NCBI GenBank assembly: GCA_029262895.1
Contig: JAJCYM010000043.1
Location: forward strand, 62,001 to 126,000
DNA length: 64,000 bases
Source: Roseivirga sp.
GTDB taxonomy: Bacteria; Bacteroidota; Bacteroidia; Cytophagales; Cyclobacteriaceae
Direction of reading: 5' to 3'
The position numbers and the translations under genes are program-made. A model generated the notes under the pieces. The model did not search any database. It was not told where the DNA came from and saw only the letters and a list, made by a program, of their open reading frames with translations. Below, piece after piece: positions 26,519-35,746 of the stretch (its first letter is position 1; the number at the start of each line of letters is the position of its first letter).

Positions 26519-26545
26519 CAATCTCTCATAAATTTCAAGAGATTG
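26519..26545. terminator. 8-bp inverted repeat after the regulator remnant
   Basis: CAATCTCT (26519-26526) and AGAGATTG (26538-26545) are perfectly complementary with an 11-nt loop. It ends 2 bp before the stop codon of the minus-strand remnant and could once have terminated it. No U-tract is present. Confidence 0.3.
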
Positions 26546-26546
26546 T

Positions 26547-26702
26547 TCAGGAGTCAGTTAAGAATGAAAATACTTGGGTTTGAGATTTCCATTTAATGAA
26601 AATTGGGTTTCCTTTTTTATAGGTGAAAAGGATAAAGGTCAAAAAAAGTCCCTGACCAATTACCACCAGAAAAATAAGCTGTATTGCGCTTAGTGATGCC
26701 AT
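26547..26702 (-). pseudogene. N-terminal remnant of a membrane-anchored AraC-type regulator
   Basis: A 51-residue frame starting MASLSAIQLIFL has one hydrophobic helix and then FTYKKGN. This closely resembles the first transmembrane segment of Bacteroidota AraC-family regulators with an N-terminal multi-helix membrane domain. It stops after about 50 residues, so neither the rest of the membrane domain nor the helix-turn-helix is present. I read it as a decayed gene end rather than a functional small protein. The inverted repeat CAATCTCT/AGAGATTG at 26519-26545 lies directly beyond its stop. Confidence 0.4.
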
Positions 26703-26778
26703 ATGATTAAAACTCCAAAATTGAACAAAGAAACAGAACAATTTATGACAATGCTGTCTCGATTGACATAGAAACTGT

Positions 26779-28581
26779 CTAATTGTACTTTTGATCCAGA
26801 AACCACTTCACATGCTCAGTTAACACCTGAAGAGGAAGTTTTCCACTGCTCAGTACAGCGCTGTGGAAGTCACGGATATCGAACCTTTCACCATATAGCG
26901 CTCTCATTTTGGTCCTTAGGTTTAAGATGTGCTCTGAGCCGAGTTTATAAGCCAGTGCCTGCGCTGGCCAGTCAGTACCATATCTGAGCAATTCACTTTC
27001 AATTTCTTGTTCGCTTTGGAAAGTATTCTCCACCATAAATTGTTTTGCCCTATCATATGACCATCCGAAATAATTTAAACCGGTGTCGACCACCAATCGG
27101 GTTGTAATAAAACTGTCCATTATTAATTGCCCATAGTGGTCCATAGGTTCTGATAACATACCCATTTCCTTGGCAAGCGTAGAGGCGTAATCTCCCCAAC
27201 CTTCTGTGAAGGCGGTGACATACACGGCACGTTGCCTAAAGTCAGACAAACTTGTGTTTTCTTGCTGTGAGGCCAGGTGAAAATGGTGGCCTGGTAATAG
27301 TTCATGGTAAGTCAGCGAACCTAACCAGATTACTGGTCGCTTATCAAGGTTGGAGCCATTAAAATAGTAAATGCCCTTGGGCTCACGCGAGGAGGGTTTG
27401 GCATAAAAACCATAGGTCATGCCGGATTCATTAGCAGAGTTGAGTCTTTTAACCCCATATTCTGCTTTCGGAACCTGATCAAAATATTTTGGGATGTGAG
27501 GTTCAATTCGCTTTGCATACGCTGTGAAAAGTGATTCTAATTCTTCAGGTAAAGAGACATAATTGCTTCTGTCCTCCTTTAGCATTTGATGAAACTCAAT
27601 TGCACTTCCTTCAAACCCTAATTGATCTCTGATAACCTTCATCTCCTTTTGGGTCTGTGCCAGGAGCTTTAAGCCTCGCTCGTGAATCTGTCCGGGTGAT
27701 AAGTCGAGCGTTGTTCTGGATTTGATTAAATACTGATAGTATTCCTTTCCACCAGGGTACTGGCTAAGGCCCAATTTTTCAGGAGCATTGCTCAGATAAT
27801 CTTGATCATAATGATTCAGAACACGCAGGTGGGCCGGTTTGATTTGACGATCAAACAAAAACTTGATCTCTTTTTTAAAGTGGTCAATCTCAGCCATTGA
27901 TAGCTTTTTGAGCCTTTCAGGAGCTATATCAATCGATTTTAGGATTAAGGGTTCTATGCTGATGAGAAGTTCTTGCACCCCTTTTATAGCTTGCTTAGGA
28001 AGCATGATTCCCCGTTCGGTTTGTACAAGTGATTTATGTCCTAATTGAGTGAGAAATAAAGCTACGTTCTTGAGTCGATTAAGAAATGCAGTAGTATCTC
28101 CAGCTTTTCTGAATTCGACAGAGTTAAGATAATTTGGAATGTCCTGATTCAGAACAAAGCCTAATTGGTAAGGTGTTACATCAAATTGGAGGTGATAATA
28201 TTGTGGAGCCTGAATGGCTTCATTCATTTGAAACTCCATCACTCCATAAGTTAACTGCTGCTCATGATCCAGGGCTGAGAGTTCTATTTTGTGCAATTTG
28301 TCTAGGAGGGTTTTGGAATTTTGGGCGTGTTGATTCAACGCTTCCAACGAAATGTCTTGTAGTTCTAGTACTGGTTCTCCAAAAGCTCCCTTTAGTGACG
28401 GATAGTAAGATTTAAGCGTGCTTAGCCATTCGTTTTCTAACGGTGTGAGTATTTCAGAATTGTTGACGGTTTGGCTGGCCACATTCGATTTTGAATTACT
28501 CTGACAAGCACTAACTATAAGTAAGAACAGGAATGGCCGGATAGAGGTTTTGAAGAAGTTGAGAAGAGCATTGGACTTCAT
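26779..28581 (-). CDS. DUF885 family lipoprotein, putative metallopeptidase
   Basis: This 600-residue protein is predicted to be a lipoprotein: FLFLLIVSACQ puts the lipid-modified Cys at about residue 26. It belongs to DUF885, a family of gluzincin-like zinc peptidases. The signature HELLPGHHFHLA contains the HExxPGHH metal-binding motif, with a downstream TAFTEGWGDYASTLAKEMG segment supplying the further Glu ligand. I chose ATG 28581 because the upstream extension has no family similarity and would be encoded by a hairpin. The substrate is unknown, probably peptides at the cell envelope. A second, distant HExxPGHH protein is encoded at 54073. Confidence 0.87.
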   Translation of the reverse strand: MKSNALLNFFKTSIRPFLFLLIVSACQSNSKSNVASQTVNNSEILTPLENEWLSTLKSYYPSLKGAFGEPVLELQDISLEALNQHAQNSKTLLDKLHKIELSALDHEQQLTYGVMEFQMNEAIQAPQYYHLQFDVTPYQLGFVLNQDIPNYLNSVEFRKAGDTTAFLNRLKNVALFLTQLGHKSLVQTERGIMLPKQAIKGVQELLISIEPLILKSIDIAPERLKKLSMAEIDHFKKEIKFLFDRQIKPAHLRVLNHYDQDYLSNAPEKLGLSQYPGGKEYYQYLIKSRTTLDLSPGQIHERGLKLLAQTQKEMKVIRDQLGFEGSAIEFHQMLKEDRSNYVSLPEELESLFTAYAKRIEPHIPKYFDQVPKAEYGVKRLNSANESGMTYGFYAKPSSREPKGIYYFNGSNLDKRPVIWLGSLTYHELLPGHHFHLASQQENTSLSDFRQRAVYVTAFTEGWGDYASTLAKEMGMLSEPMDHYGQLIMDSFITTRLVVDTGLNYFGWSYDRAKQFMVENTFQSEQEIESELLRYGTDWPAQALAYKLGSEHILNLRTKMRALYGERFDIRDFHSAVLSSGKLPLQVLTEHVKWFLDQKYN

Positions 28582-28584
28582 AAA

Positions 28585-28603
28585 CTGTTGCGTTAAGCAA
28601 CAG
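28585..28603 (-). other. hairpin just upstream of the DUF885 gene start
   Basis: CTGTTGC (28585-28591) and GCAACAG (28597-28603) form a perfect 7-bp stem with a 5-nt loop, 3 nt before the ATG on the minus strand. A structure at this position would hide the initiation region, or could be an operator. The words resemble the GCAAC/GTTGC elements of the 15101 operator, but the arrangement differs. Confidence 0.3.
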
Positions 28604-28702
28604 AACAAGCAATATAGACGGATAGCCTTAGGCCCATAAATTAGCGGATAGTGAATTCACATAAATGGGTGATCAGTCTTATCACCAAGGAGGCCCTTGG
28701 TA

Positions 28703-29407
28703 TCAAGCCGGTCTAGAAGAATCGACCATATACCACTCTCCCTGATATTTGATATAGGTTTCTCCGCAGGTCAGGTCGCAATTTTTATATTTGGGTTCGT
28801 CACAACAGAATTCTACAATCACGGCATCCGGCTTGCCATCTCCATCAAAATCCAGTGCTCCTTTCAGCATAGGAGATGAAATGTCGTTTGGGAGATCTTC
28901 TTCGTTTATTGACTCATTATCTAAATAGGAGCAGTTAGCCATGGGAGGGTAGACTATCAATAAATCCATAGGATATTCCGCTCTTCTTTGCTCAGGCCCA
29001 TCAAATTCGAAGTATTGACTGTTCTGAATGTTATTCAAATAAACTTCATACCATTGTGGAGAACCCCGGTCAAAGTCATCTCTGGGTATGGTCTCCGTAA
29101 CATTCAGATAGAGAATGGGCAATTCTAACGTCATTGGGATCACCTGAACAGTGCTGCTGATTGATGGTGCCTTTTTGAAGCCAAACACGTTTGTAACCTC
29201 AATGCTATCCCAATCGATCGATTCCTCAGTTTCCGAAACGCGCCAAACCATGGCCTCACCAATAACCAGTGTCGTATCCCAAGCGGTCAAGGCATTCGCA
29301 CTTGGTGAAAGCGTAGTTTGGAGGGTTGCACCATCCTTGGAGGAATCTGATTGTCCACAGCCAATAAGGACAAGGCAAAAAATGAAAAGATAAGTAGGGG
29401 CTCTCAA
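28703..29407 (-). CDS. lipoprotein with a DxDGDGxxD segment
   Basis: This 234-residue protein has a lipoprotein signal (LFIFCLVLIGCG, Cys at about 17) and a Ser/Asp-rich linker. Near residue 186 is LDFDGDGKPDAVIVEFCCDEP, a calcium-binding-type DxDGDGxxD loop as found in FG-GAP or VCBS repeats. The C-terminus has four Cys residues (FCCDE, NCDLTCGE) that could form two disulfides. The start is TTG at 29407; the frame upstream runs into the aminotransferase and offers no better codon. Function unknown; exported and possibly surface-exposed. It is 20 bp after the aminotransferase on the same strand and is probably in one operon with it. Confidence 0.72.
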   Translation of the reverse strand: MRAPTYLFIFCLVLIGCGQSDSSKDGATLQTTLSPSANALTAWDTTLVIGEAMVWRVSETEESIDWDSIEVTNVFGFKKAPSISSTVQVIPMTLELPILYLNVTETIPRDDFDRGSPQWYEVYLNNIQNSQYFEFDGPEQRRAEYPMDLLIVYPPMANCSYLDNESINEEDLPNDISSPMLKGALDFDGDGKPDAVIVEFCCDEPKYKNCDLTCGETYIKYQGEWYMVDSSRPA

Positions 29408-29427
29408 CTTAGCGATCGATTGGAAGA

Positions 29428-30687
29428 TTAACCCATGTCTTTTAGTGCTTCAACAAACACATCCAATTCCTTCGTAGTAGTGTAAACATTCGGAGAGATG
29501 CGGCATCCATGAACTCCGGCTCCGTCAATCGCTACAGTGAAGATCTTGTATTTGTCCATTAAGGTTTTAGCCATGTCGGCGGGTTTCATGCCTTTGATAC
29601 CCACATTGGCAATGCCGCAGGACCGGTGCCGCTCTTTAGGCGTATTGAGAATCACATGATCAATATCTCTGACTTTGTCAGTCCAATAGTTTTGAATAAA
29701 ACGGAGACGGGCTTCCTTCTTGTCTGCTCCGATAGCATTGTGATAGTCGATGGCATTTGCAATTCCCAAGTCGGTATGGCACGGGTGCGTGCCGGTATGA
29801 TTTAAAACAGAAATATCGTGCTCGTCTCTTTTGCCCTCTGCAAACATCGGCCAAACCTTAGGCACATTTCCTTTTTTCACATACAGGAAACCGGCACCCA
29901 GCGGAACGCTCAGCCACTTGTGTAGACTGGTTCCATAGTAATCACAATTAAGGTCGTCAATCGAGAAATTGAATTGACCAAAGGCATGCGCTCCATCCAC
30001 CATAACATCGACTCCTTTGGCGTGGGCCATATCACAAATCTTCCGAATAGGAAGAATATGACCAGTGACGTTGATGATATGGCATACCATCAAAAGCCTC
30101 GTTTTTTTGGTGATGGCCTTCTCATAGACCTCAACTATCTCTTCGTCATTTTTTGGATGTAGAGGAACATCGATAGCAGTGGTTTTGATGCCATATCTGT
30201 TCTCAACAAGCTTGAACATATTACGCATGGCACCATAATCAGTATTGGCTATTACCGCATGATCACCCTTTTTCCAATGAACACCCCCAATTACAGTATC
30301 GAGTGATTCAGTTGTGTTTCGCGTGATGATAAGTTCATCGGATCCGCATCCGGCCATTTCAGCCAACTTTGCCGCTACCTTTTTCTTATTATCCCATTGA
30401 ACAGTTCGCATGTAGTGCGATCCCTGATAGTTGACCTCACGAACGTGGTTTATAAAATGCTCGAGTGTTTCTTCGGGCAAAAAGCAGTAATACCCATTTT
30501 CGAGATTGATATAATCAGGCTTGAGCTTATAGCTGGCTCTTATCTTGTCCCAAAAATCCTCATCGGCAGCCAACTCAGCAGGGGATAAGTGTTCTACGGA
30601 GCTGAGGAGTTTTTCAAGATTAGCTAAAAAAGGAGAGGCGGTCAGCCCCAATAGGGAAACCTGTCTCAGAAAATTGCGCTTGTCCAT
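29428..30687 (-). CDS. class V aminotransferase (isopenicillin N epimerase-like)
   Basis: This 419-residue PLP enzyme has fold type I. Its N-terminus, MDKRNFLRQVSLLGLTASPFL, resembles a Tat or other export signal, as in several periplasmic Bacteroidota relatives. Visible motifs include ITRNTTESLDTVI (phosphate-contacting loop), VDGAHAFGQ with the PLP-stacking and pyridine-contacting residues, and YYGTSLHKWLSVPLGAGFL, where the Lys is the Schiff-base lysine. Members of this subgroup act as epimerases or desulfurases, and the substrate here is unknown. Only one Arg of a twin-arginine motif is present, so the export route is uncertain. Confidence 0.85.
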   Translation of the reverse strand: MDKRNFLRQVSLLGLTASPFLANLEKLLSSVEHLSPAELAADEDFWDKIRASYKLKPDYINLENGYYCFLPEETLEHFINHVREVNYQGSHYMRTVQWDNKKKVAAKLAEMAGCGSDELIITRNTTESLDTVIGGVHWKKGDHAVIANTDYGAMRNMFKLVENRYGIKTTAIDVPLHPKNDEEIVEVYEKAITKKTRLLMVCHIINVTGHILPIRKICDMAHAKGVDVMVDGAHAFGQFNFSIDDLNCDYYGTSLHKWLSVPLGAGFLYVKKGNVPKVWPMFAEGKRDEHDISVLNHTGTHPCHTDLGIANAIDYHNAIGADKKEARLRFIQNYWTDKVRDIDHVILNTPKERHRSCGIANVGIKGMKPADMAKTLMDKYKIFTVAIDGAGVHGCRISPNVYTTTKELDVFVEALKDMG

Positions 30688-30764
30688 GGTTGATCAATTT
30701 CCTTATAAGTTAAAGGATTTAGATATAAATGAACAGTCTTTGTTTTACAAAACATGTTCGGTTT

Positions 30765-33149
30765 TCACTCATTCCCAAGTACCTCAACAGGATTGGCCCT
30801 TGTTCTTTTAATTACCTGGCTCAGGATCAGACCTAAGGCAATCAGAAAAGAAAAGACTCCAATAATCAAGAAAATACCCCAGCTGTCTACAGGTGAAATT
30901 CTATAAGCAAAGGAATCCAGCCATTTGCCCATAGTGAAGATTGCCAAAGGAATGGCGATCACATTGGCCAATAGGATAATCAGGTAAAATTCCCTGGCTA
31001 AGACCCACAACAGTTCCATGAAATGGGCACCGAGCACTTTGCGTATGGCAACTTCCTTAATTCTTTTGGCTAGAGAATGACTAATAAGGGCCACCAATCC
31101 GATCAAAGAGATAAGGGCAGCCACGGTGCTGGAATAGGAGATAAGCGTAGCGTTTCTTTCCTCTGCCTTGAACATATCGTTGAAATAGTCATCGAGAAAA
31201 TAATATCCTAAACGATACTGTGGGTCTACATTTTGAAGAGACTTTTCAATATTATTTAGCGATTCCTGAATATTTAGAGTATTCAGTTTAACAGACAATG
31301 TGATGCGATATGGGTCATCAAGACTGATCACCAGAGGGCTGATTTTTCGTTTGAGATTGTTATAGTGAAAGTCGTCAACCACTCCGACTATCGACCCTTT
31401 GCGACCTGCAATATAAATTACCTTCCCAATCGGATCATCCCCATTGGGAAACATCATAGATTCCCCCGACTTATTCAGAATGAAAGCATCCTTGTCAGTC
31501 ACTAATTCAGGATTGAAGTCCCGGCCTTTGATGAGTTGAATGTCGTGTGTGTTTATAAAATTGTGCATCGTTCGTATCTCATTGATTGATTGCGCAGTAT
31601 TTGCACTTTCTCCTTCGAGATACACGGTTTGGCCGCTTGAGCCCAGCCCTAAAGCGGATTGAGCACCGGTAACTTCAATTACATTCGTTTGAGAAGCTAT
31701 TTCGGCTTTCAACGATTGATATGCTTTGGTGTGTTTATCATTGAGATTGTTGACAACCAGAATCTGATCTTTCGAAAACCCAAGCTCTTTGTTTTTCACA
31801 AAGTCAATTTGCTTGTTCAGAAATATGAGGTTGGTGACTAAAACAATAGCAATGACAAATTGGAGCATAACCAAAATTTTACTTCCCTTGATTCCTTTCT
31901 TAAAACCCAGGAAATCTCTTTTCAGGATTTTTATAGGATTGAATCTGGAAATAAACAAGGCGGGATAGATACCTGAGAGGATGCCGAGGAGAACAACCGA
32001 AGAAAACATAATTCCGAGTTGACCTGTCTGATTCCAGAAAGTCACAGAGGCATTGATTTGCATTAACTCACCAAATGGTTTAAACAATGATTGAGTAATC
32101 AAAAGAGAGATGACGAAGGCAATTAAAGTCAATATGACAGACTCTCCCAGAAACTGGAATATCAATGCCCTTCGATTTGCGCCAATCACTTTACGGATAC
32201 CAATTTCCTTTATTCTTTTTTCGTATTGGGCAGTAGTCAAATTGATGTAGTTGACAATAGCGATAAAGAGAATGAGCGCGTTAATAATGCCGAGTGTATA
32301 AATGGTCTTTATGCTTCCCGTAGCCAGGTTGTTTGAGATCCCTTCAGATTTGAGATAGATATCCCGAAATGGCATCATATAATTATCAGAACTTGCCGCA
32401 AAATCCTGAAATCTCTCATTCATTTGGACATTGTATAGATCGCTGATTTTCTCATTGACTACTGCCTGATCTGTGTTTTCCTGATAAAGTATGTAGCTGT
32501 GAAATTCCAATCCACCATTGTACGACCATGCCTGAATGTCATTGAGGGTTTCAAGTGAAATGATCATGTCGAATTGAAGATGTGACCGTTCAGGAACCTG
32601 AACAACGTCCAGCACGATAAACTTATCATCATTGAATTCCAGTGTATTTCCGAGGGGAGATTCCTCACCAAAAACGAGTTTAGCCAGTTTTTGACTGATG
32701 ATCACACCCTTGTTTTCGAAAGCAGGCTTGTCAAATGTCGAACCATAGATTGAAGGGAAGGAGAAAACATCAAAGAAGTCGTAGTCTGCATAGTATAAAC
32801 GCTGATTCTGAAAGCTGGTCTTGGCTTCAAACACGTCATACCTGCCTGCATTGAAAATTCTAGCGGCAGATTCTATTTCCGGAATGTCCTTTTTCGCTTC
32901 TGGAACTACCGACCCAAAAGTGATACCTGTAATCCAGTCATTACCCTCATTAGTGGTCATTTTTGAGATGACCTTGTGGATGCGATTTCCGTTTTCGTGG
33001 AAATTATCATACCCAAGTTCGTAATTGATAAAGAGGAATAGCATCAGTGAAATTGAGATTCCAACTGAGAGGCCTAGCAGGTTGATGGCGGAAAATAGTT
33101 TTTGCCTTTTGATGGACCTGAGTGACGAAGTAATAAAGTTTTTGAACAT
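30765..33149 (-). CDS. FtsX-like ABC transporter permease
   Basis: This 794-residue permease is of the MacB/FtsX type that is frequent in Bacteroidota. It starts with an amphipathic segment and a transmembrane helix (about 21-43), followed by a MacB-like periplasmic domain. Three helices follow at about 285-305, 330-355 and 380-400, a second module starts with another helix near 425-447, a second periplasmic domain comes next, and three C-terminal helices lie at about 680-705, 727-748 and 766-787. The cytoplasmic motifs IKEIGIRKVIGA and IKEVAIRKVLGA, which contact the ATPase, occur once in each half. No ATPase gene is adjacent, so it must be shared. It may export peptides or lipoproteins or transmit mechanical signals. 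Confidence 0.9.
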   Translation of the reverse strand: MFKNFITSSLRSIKRQKLFSAINLLGLSVGISISLMLFLFINYELGYDNFHENGNRIHKVISKMTTNEGNDWITGITFGSVVPEAKKDIPEIESAARIFNAGRYDVFEAKTSFQNQRLYYADYDFFDVFSFPSIYGSTFDKPAFENKGVIISQKLAKLVFGEESPLGNTLEFNDDKFIVLDVVQVPERSHLQFDMIISLETLNDIQAWSYNGGLEFHSYILYQENTDQAVVNEKISDLYNVQMNERFQDFAASSDNYMMPFRDIYLKSEGISNNLATGSIKTIYTLGIINALILFIAIVNYINLTTAQYEKRIKEIGIRKVIGANRRALIFQFLGESVILTLIAFVISLLITQSLFKPFGELMQINASVTFWNQTGQLGIMFSSVVLLGILSGIYPALFISRFNPIKILKRDFLGFKKGIKGSKILVMLQFVIAIVLVTNLIFLNKQIDFVKNKELGFSKDQILVVNNLNDKHTKAYQSLKAEIASQTNVIEVTGAQSALGLGSSGQTVYLEGESANTAQSINEIRTMHNFINTHDIQLIKGRDFNPELVTDKDAFILNKSGESMMFPNGDDPIGKVIYIAGRKGSIVGVVDDFHYNNLKRKISPLVISLDDPYRITLSVKLNTLNIQESLNNIEKSLQNVDPQYRLGYYFLDDYFNDMFKAEERNATLISYSSTVAALISLIGLVALISHSLAKRIKEVAIRKVLGAHFMELLWVLAREFYLIILLANVIAIPLAIFTMGKWLDSFAYRISPVDSWGIFLIIGVFSFLIALGLILSQVIKRTRANPVEVLGNE

Positions 33150-33269
33150 GATTGTTTGAGTTTAATTGACCTTATAGACTCCCAATTTTAAAAAGGATTA
33201 CATAGAAAAGGCATGATTAAAGTCATGTTTTGACCGCGAAAATGAGGTGCGAAAACCTTGAAGTAGGGA

Positions 33270-34757
33270 TTAGAACTTTTTAACAAACAGTTTCTTCAAC
33301 TCATTTTTTGTGACCTTGCCCATTACATTTCTTGGTAAGTCATCCAATATCATGTATTGGCGAGGTACTTTATACCCTGGTAGATGGTCTCTGATCCAAA
33401 GCTTCAAGGACTCAAGGTCTATGGTTTTTCCTGACAAAATAAGGGCTGCACAAATAACCTCTTCCCACTCCACATCAGGTATGCCCACCACAGCACAGTC
33501 TTTTATGTCAGTGTGTGTTCGCAGCACTTCCTCAATTTCCAAAGCGGAGATTTTATACCCGCCAGACTTGATTATGTCGACAGAATTTCGTCCAACGATT
33601 CTATAACCTCGATCACTTAGCATGGCGATATCCCCGGTTTTAAACCAACCATCTTCAGTAAAAGATGCAGTGGTGACTTCAGGCTTATTCCAATACTCCT
33701 TAAAAACACTGTTTCCTTTGACCTGAATCTCTCCTGAATTTCCGGCTTGCACCGAATGGTTCTCCTCATCGACCAGCCTGATCGATACTCCGGGTAGGGG
33801 CAGACCGATATGCCCTGGAATTCTCTGGTCATGGTATGAATTGCTAATGGCCATTCCAATTTCCGTCATACCATAGCGCTCCAGCAAGGTTTGCCCACTG
33901 ATTTCCTGCCATTTGTTCATCACCGAAACGGGAAGAGCCGCTGAACCGGAAATCATCAAGCGGAAACGTTTGAGGCAATGACTTATCTTTGTCTTTTGCT
34001 CTTCAGGCAGCCATTCCCAATGGGAGATAAGTTGATGATAAATGGTGGGTACTGCCATAAACACATTGATGTCCCCTTTGAGAAAATTGCCCATTACCGT
34101 CTCGGGACTAAATTTTTTGACAAACTGACAGCAGGCTCCAGACCAGAGCGCACAGCTTACCACATTGATAATGCCATGTACGTGATGCAAGGGGAGCACG
34201 TTCAGAATATGATCATCAGGTGACCATGCCCAGGCATCAACTAAGGTGCTAATCTGAGCCTCGATGTTCTTATGTGTAGTCACCACACCTTTTGGTTTGC
34301 CCGTTGTACCACTGGTGTATAAAATCATAGCCCTTCGCTCTATGGCTACTTGAGGCAAGAGGCCAGTATTGCCAGCAGATTGAGCAGTATTCAGTAGCCT
34401 AATCCCTCGCTGGTGTACCAAGGGCTCCAGAAGAGCCAAAAACTCATCTTGAGCGACCACCGTAGAGCACTGGGCATCATCCAGAACGTGTTCAATGGAG
34501 GCTGAGGGATAGCTTACACAGATGGGTACTGCTATGCCTCCAGCTCTCCAAATACCCCACTGAACCTTCACATAGTCAAAGCCCGGCTGAATCATATAGG
34601 CCACTCGTTCTTCCTGCAAATCTGAGCGACCATCCAGAAGATAAGAAGCGATTTGACAAGACGCATCCAGGAGTTCCTGATAGGAATAATCCTGGCCATT
34701 GCTAATAATGGCTGTTCTGTCTAGGCTTCGTTGAGCATTAGAAACCAGTTGATTCAT
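33270..34757 (-). CDS. acyl-CoA synthetase, MatB/ACSF3-like
   Basis: This 495-residue AMP-forming ligase activates a carboxylic acid with ATP and CoA. The signature ILYTSGTTGKPKG is followed by LPLHHVHGIINV, YGMTEIG, GWFKTGDIA and a C-terminal PRNVMGKVTKNEL carrying the catalytic Lys. The pattern FSPDD-like before HxxHG and the overall length match malonyl-CoA synthetases (MatB/ACSF3), but the malonate-binding Arg cannot be confirmed by eye. It diverges from HMG-CoA lyase with a 102-bp gap, so the pair may serve in acyl-CoA breakdown. Start ATG 34757 gives a normal N-terminus. Confidence 0.85.
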   Translation of the reverse strand: MNQLVSNAQRSLDRTAIISNGQDYSYQELLDASCQIASYLLDGRSDLQEERVAYMIQPGFDYVKVQWGIWRAGGIAVPICVSYPSASIEHVLDDAQCSTVVAQDEFLALLEPLVHQRGIRLLNTAQSAGNTGLLPQVAIERRAMILYTSGTTGKPKGVVTTHKNIEAQISTLVDAWAWSPDDHILNVLPLHHVHGIINVVSCALWSGACCQFVKKFSPETVMGNFLKGDINVFMAVPTIYHQLISHWEWLPEEQKTKISHCLKRFRLMISGSAALPVSVMNKWQEISGQTLLERYGMTEIGMAISNSYHDQRIPGHIGLPLPGVSIRLVDEENHSVQAGNSGEIQVKGNSVFKEYWNKPEVTTASFTEDGWFKTGDIAMLSDRGYRIVGRNSVDIIKSGGYKISALEIEEVLRTHTDIKDCAVVGIPDVEWEEVICAALILSGKTIDLESLKLWIRDHLPGYKVPRQYMILDDLPRNVMGKVTKNELKKLFVKKF

Positions 34758-34859
34758 GAGTGCCGGATCGGAATGATTAAACTAAATATAGCGTTTCTCT
34801 GGAACCATTACTTGCCCCATCATATTCTTATATTTACAGTTTTTGAGATCAAAAGGCTT

Positions 34860-35705
34860 ATGAAGATTATTGAGTGTCCCAGAGACGCGATGCAAGGGTT
34901 GCATGATTTCGTTCCTACCAGAATCAAAGCAGACTACATCAATCAACTGCTTAAGGTTGGTTTTGATACGATTGACTTTGGCAGTTTTGTTTCTCCCAAA
35001 GCCATACCTCAATTGAAGGACACGGCAGAAGTGCTCCAACGCCTGGATTTGTCCAGTACAAATTCAAAGCTCCTGGCAATCATTGCCAATTTGAGAGGAG
35101 CGGTGGAGGCAGCTAATTTTGATGAAATTGCCTACCTGGGTTTCCCCTTGTCAATATCAGAGACCTTTCAGCAGAAAAACACCAAAAAGTCCATTATTGA
35201 AGCGCTTAATGAGCTGAATGAAATTCAGAATCTATGCAAGCAAAAAGGTAAAACGCTAGTGACCTATCTTTCTATGGGCTTTGGTAATCCTTATGGAGAG
35301 CCATTTAATGCTGAAATTGTATCACAATTCACGGGTATTCTGGCGAGTATGGAAATCGAGATTGTATCCCTGGCCGATACAATCGGGGTAGCTGAACCCG
35401 ATTTAATAAAGCTGATATTTGAAAAGGTATTGGCTGAATTTCCAGAAATTGAGATTGGTGCACATTTCCATTCTACACCCGATTCAGCTGTTGAAAAGAT
35501 CGATGCCGCATACAATGCAGGTTGCAGGAGATTTGATGGAGCAATAAAGGGCTTTGGAGGTTGCCCCATGGCAGAGGACAAGTTGACTGGGAACATTGCT
35601 ACAGAGGCAATGATAAAGTATTTCGAATTTCGAAATCTAAAATTGGCGTTGGATAAACAAGCTTTCGAGACAGCCCTAAATAGAAGCTCCCTTGTTTTCA
35701 ACTAA
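34860..35705 (+). CDS. hydroxymethylglutaryl-CoA lyase
   Basis: This 281-residue TIM-barrel enzyme cleaves HMG-CoA to acetoacetate and acetyl-CoA, the last step of leucine degradation. It begins IIECPRDAMQG, the family's E-x-PRDGxQ segment with the catalytic Arg and metal-binding Asp. It also has FGSFVSPKAIPQL and ends with the lid motif KGFGGCPMAEDKLTGN, whose Cys is catalytic, plus HFHSTP as metal ligands. The start is ATG 34860: the frame upstream is hydrophobic and unrelated. GxGGCP distinguishes it from related isopropylmalate synthases. It diverges from the acyl-CoA synthetase. Confidence 0.92.
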   Translation: MKIIECPRDAMQGLHDFVPTRIKADYINQLLKVGFDTIDFGSFVSPKAIPQLKDTAEVLQRLDLSSTNSKLLAIIANLRGAVEAANFDEIAYLGFPLSISETFQQKNTKKSIIEALNELNEIQNLCKQKGKTLVTYLSMGFGNPYGEPFNAEIVSQFTGILASMEIEIVSLADTIGVAEPDLIKLIFEKVLAEFPEIEIGAHFHSTPDSAVEKIDAAYNAGCRRFDGAIKGFGGCPMAEDKLTGNIATEAMIKYFEFRNLKLALDKQAFETALNRSSLVFN

Positions 35706-35746
35706 TTTTAGGTTCTTGGAAACCTTATAATATTGTACTTTAGATT

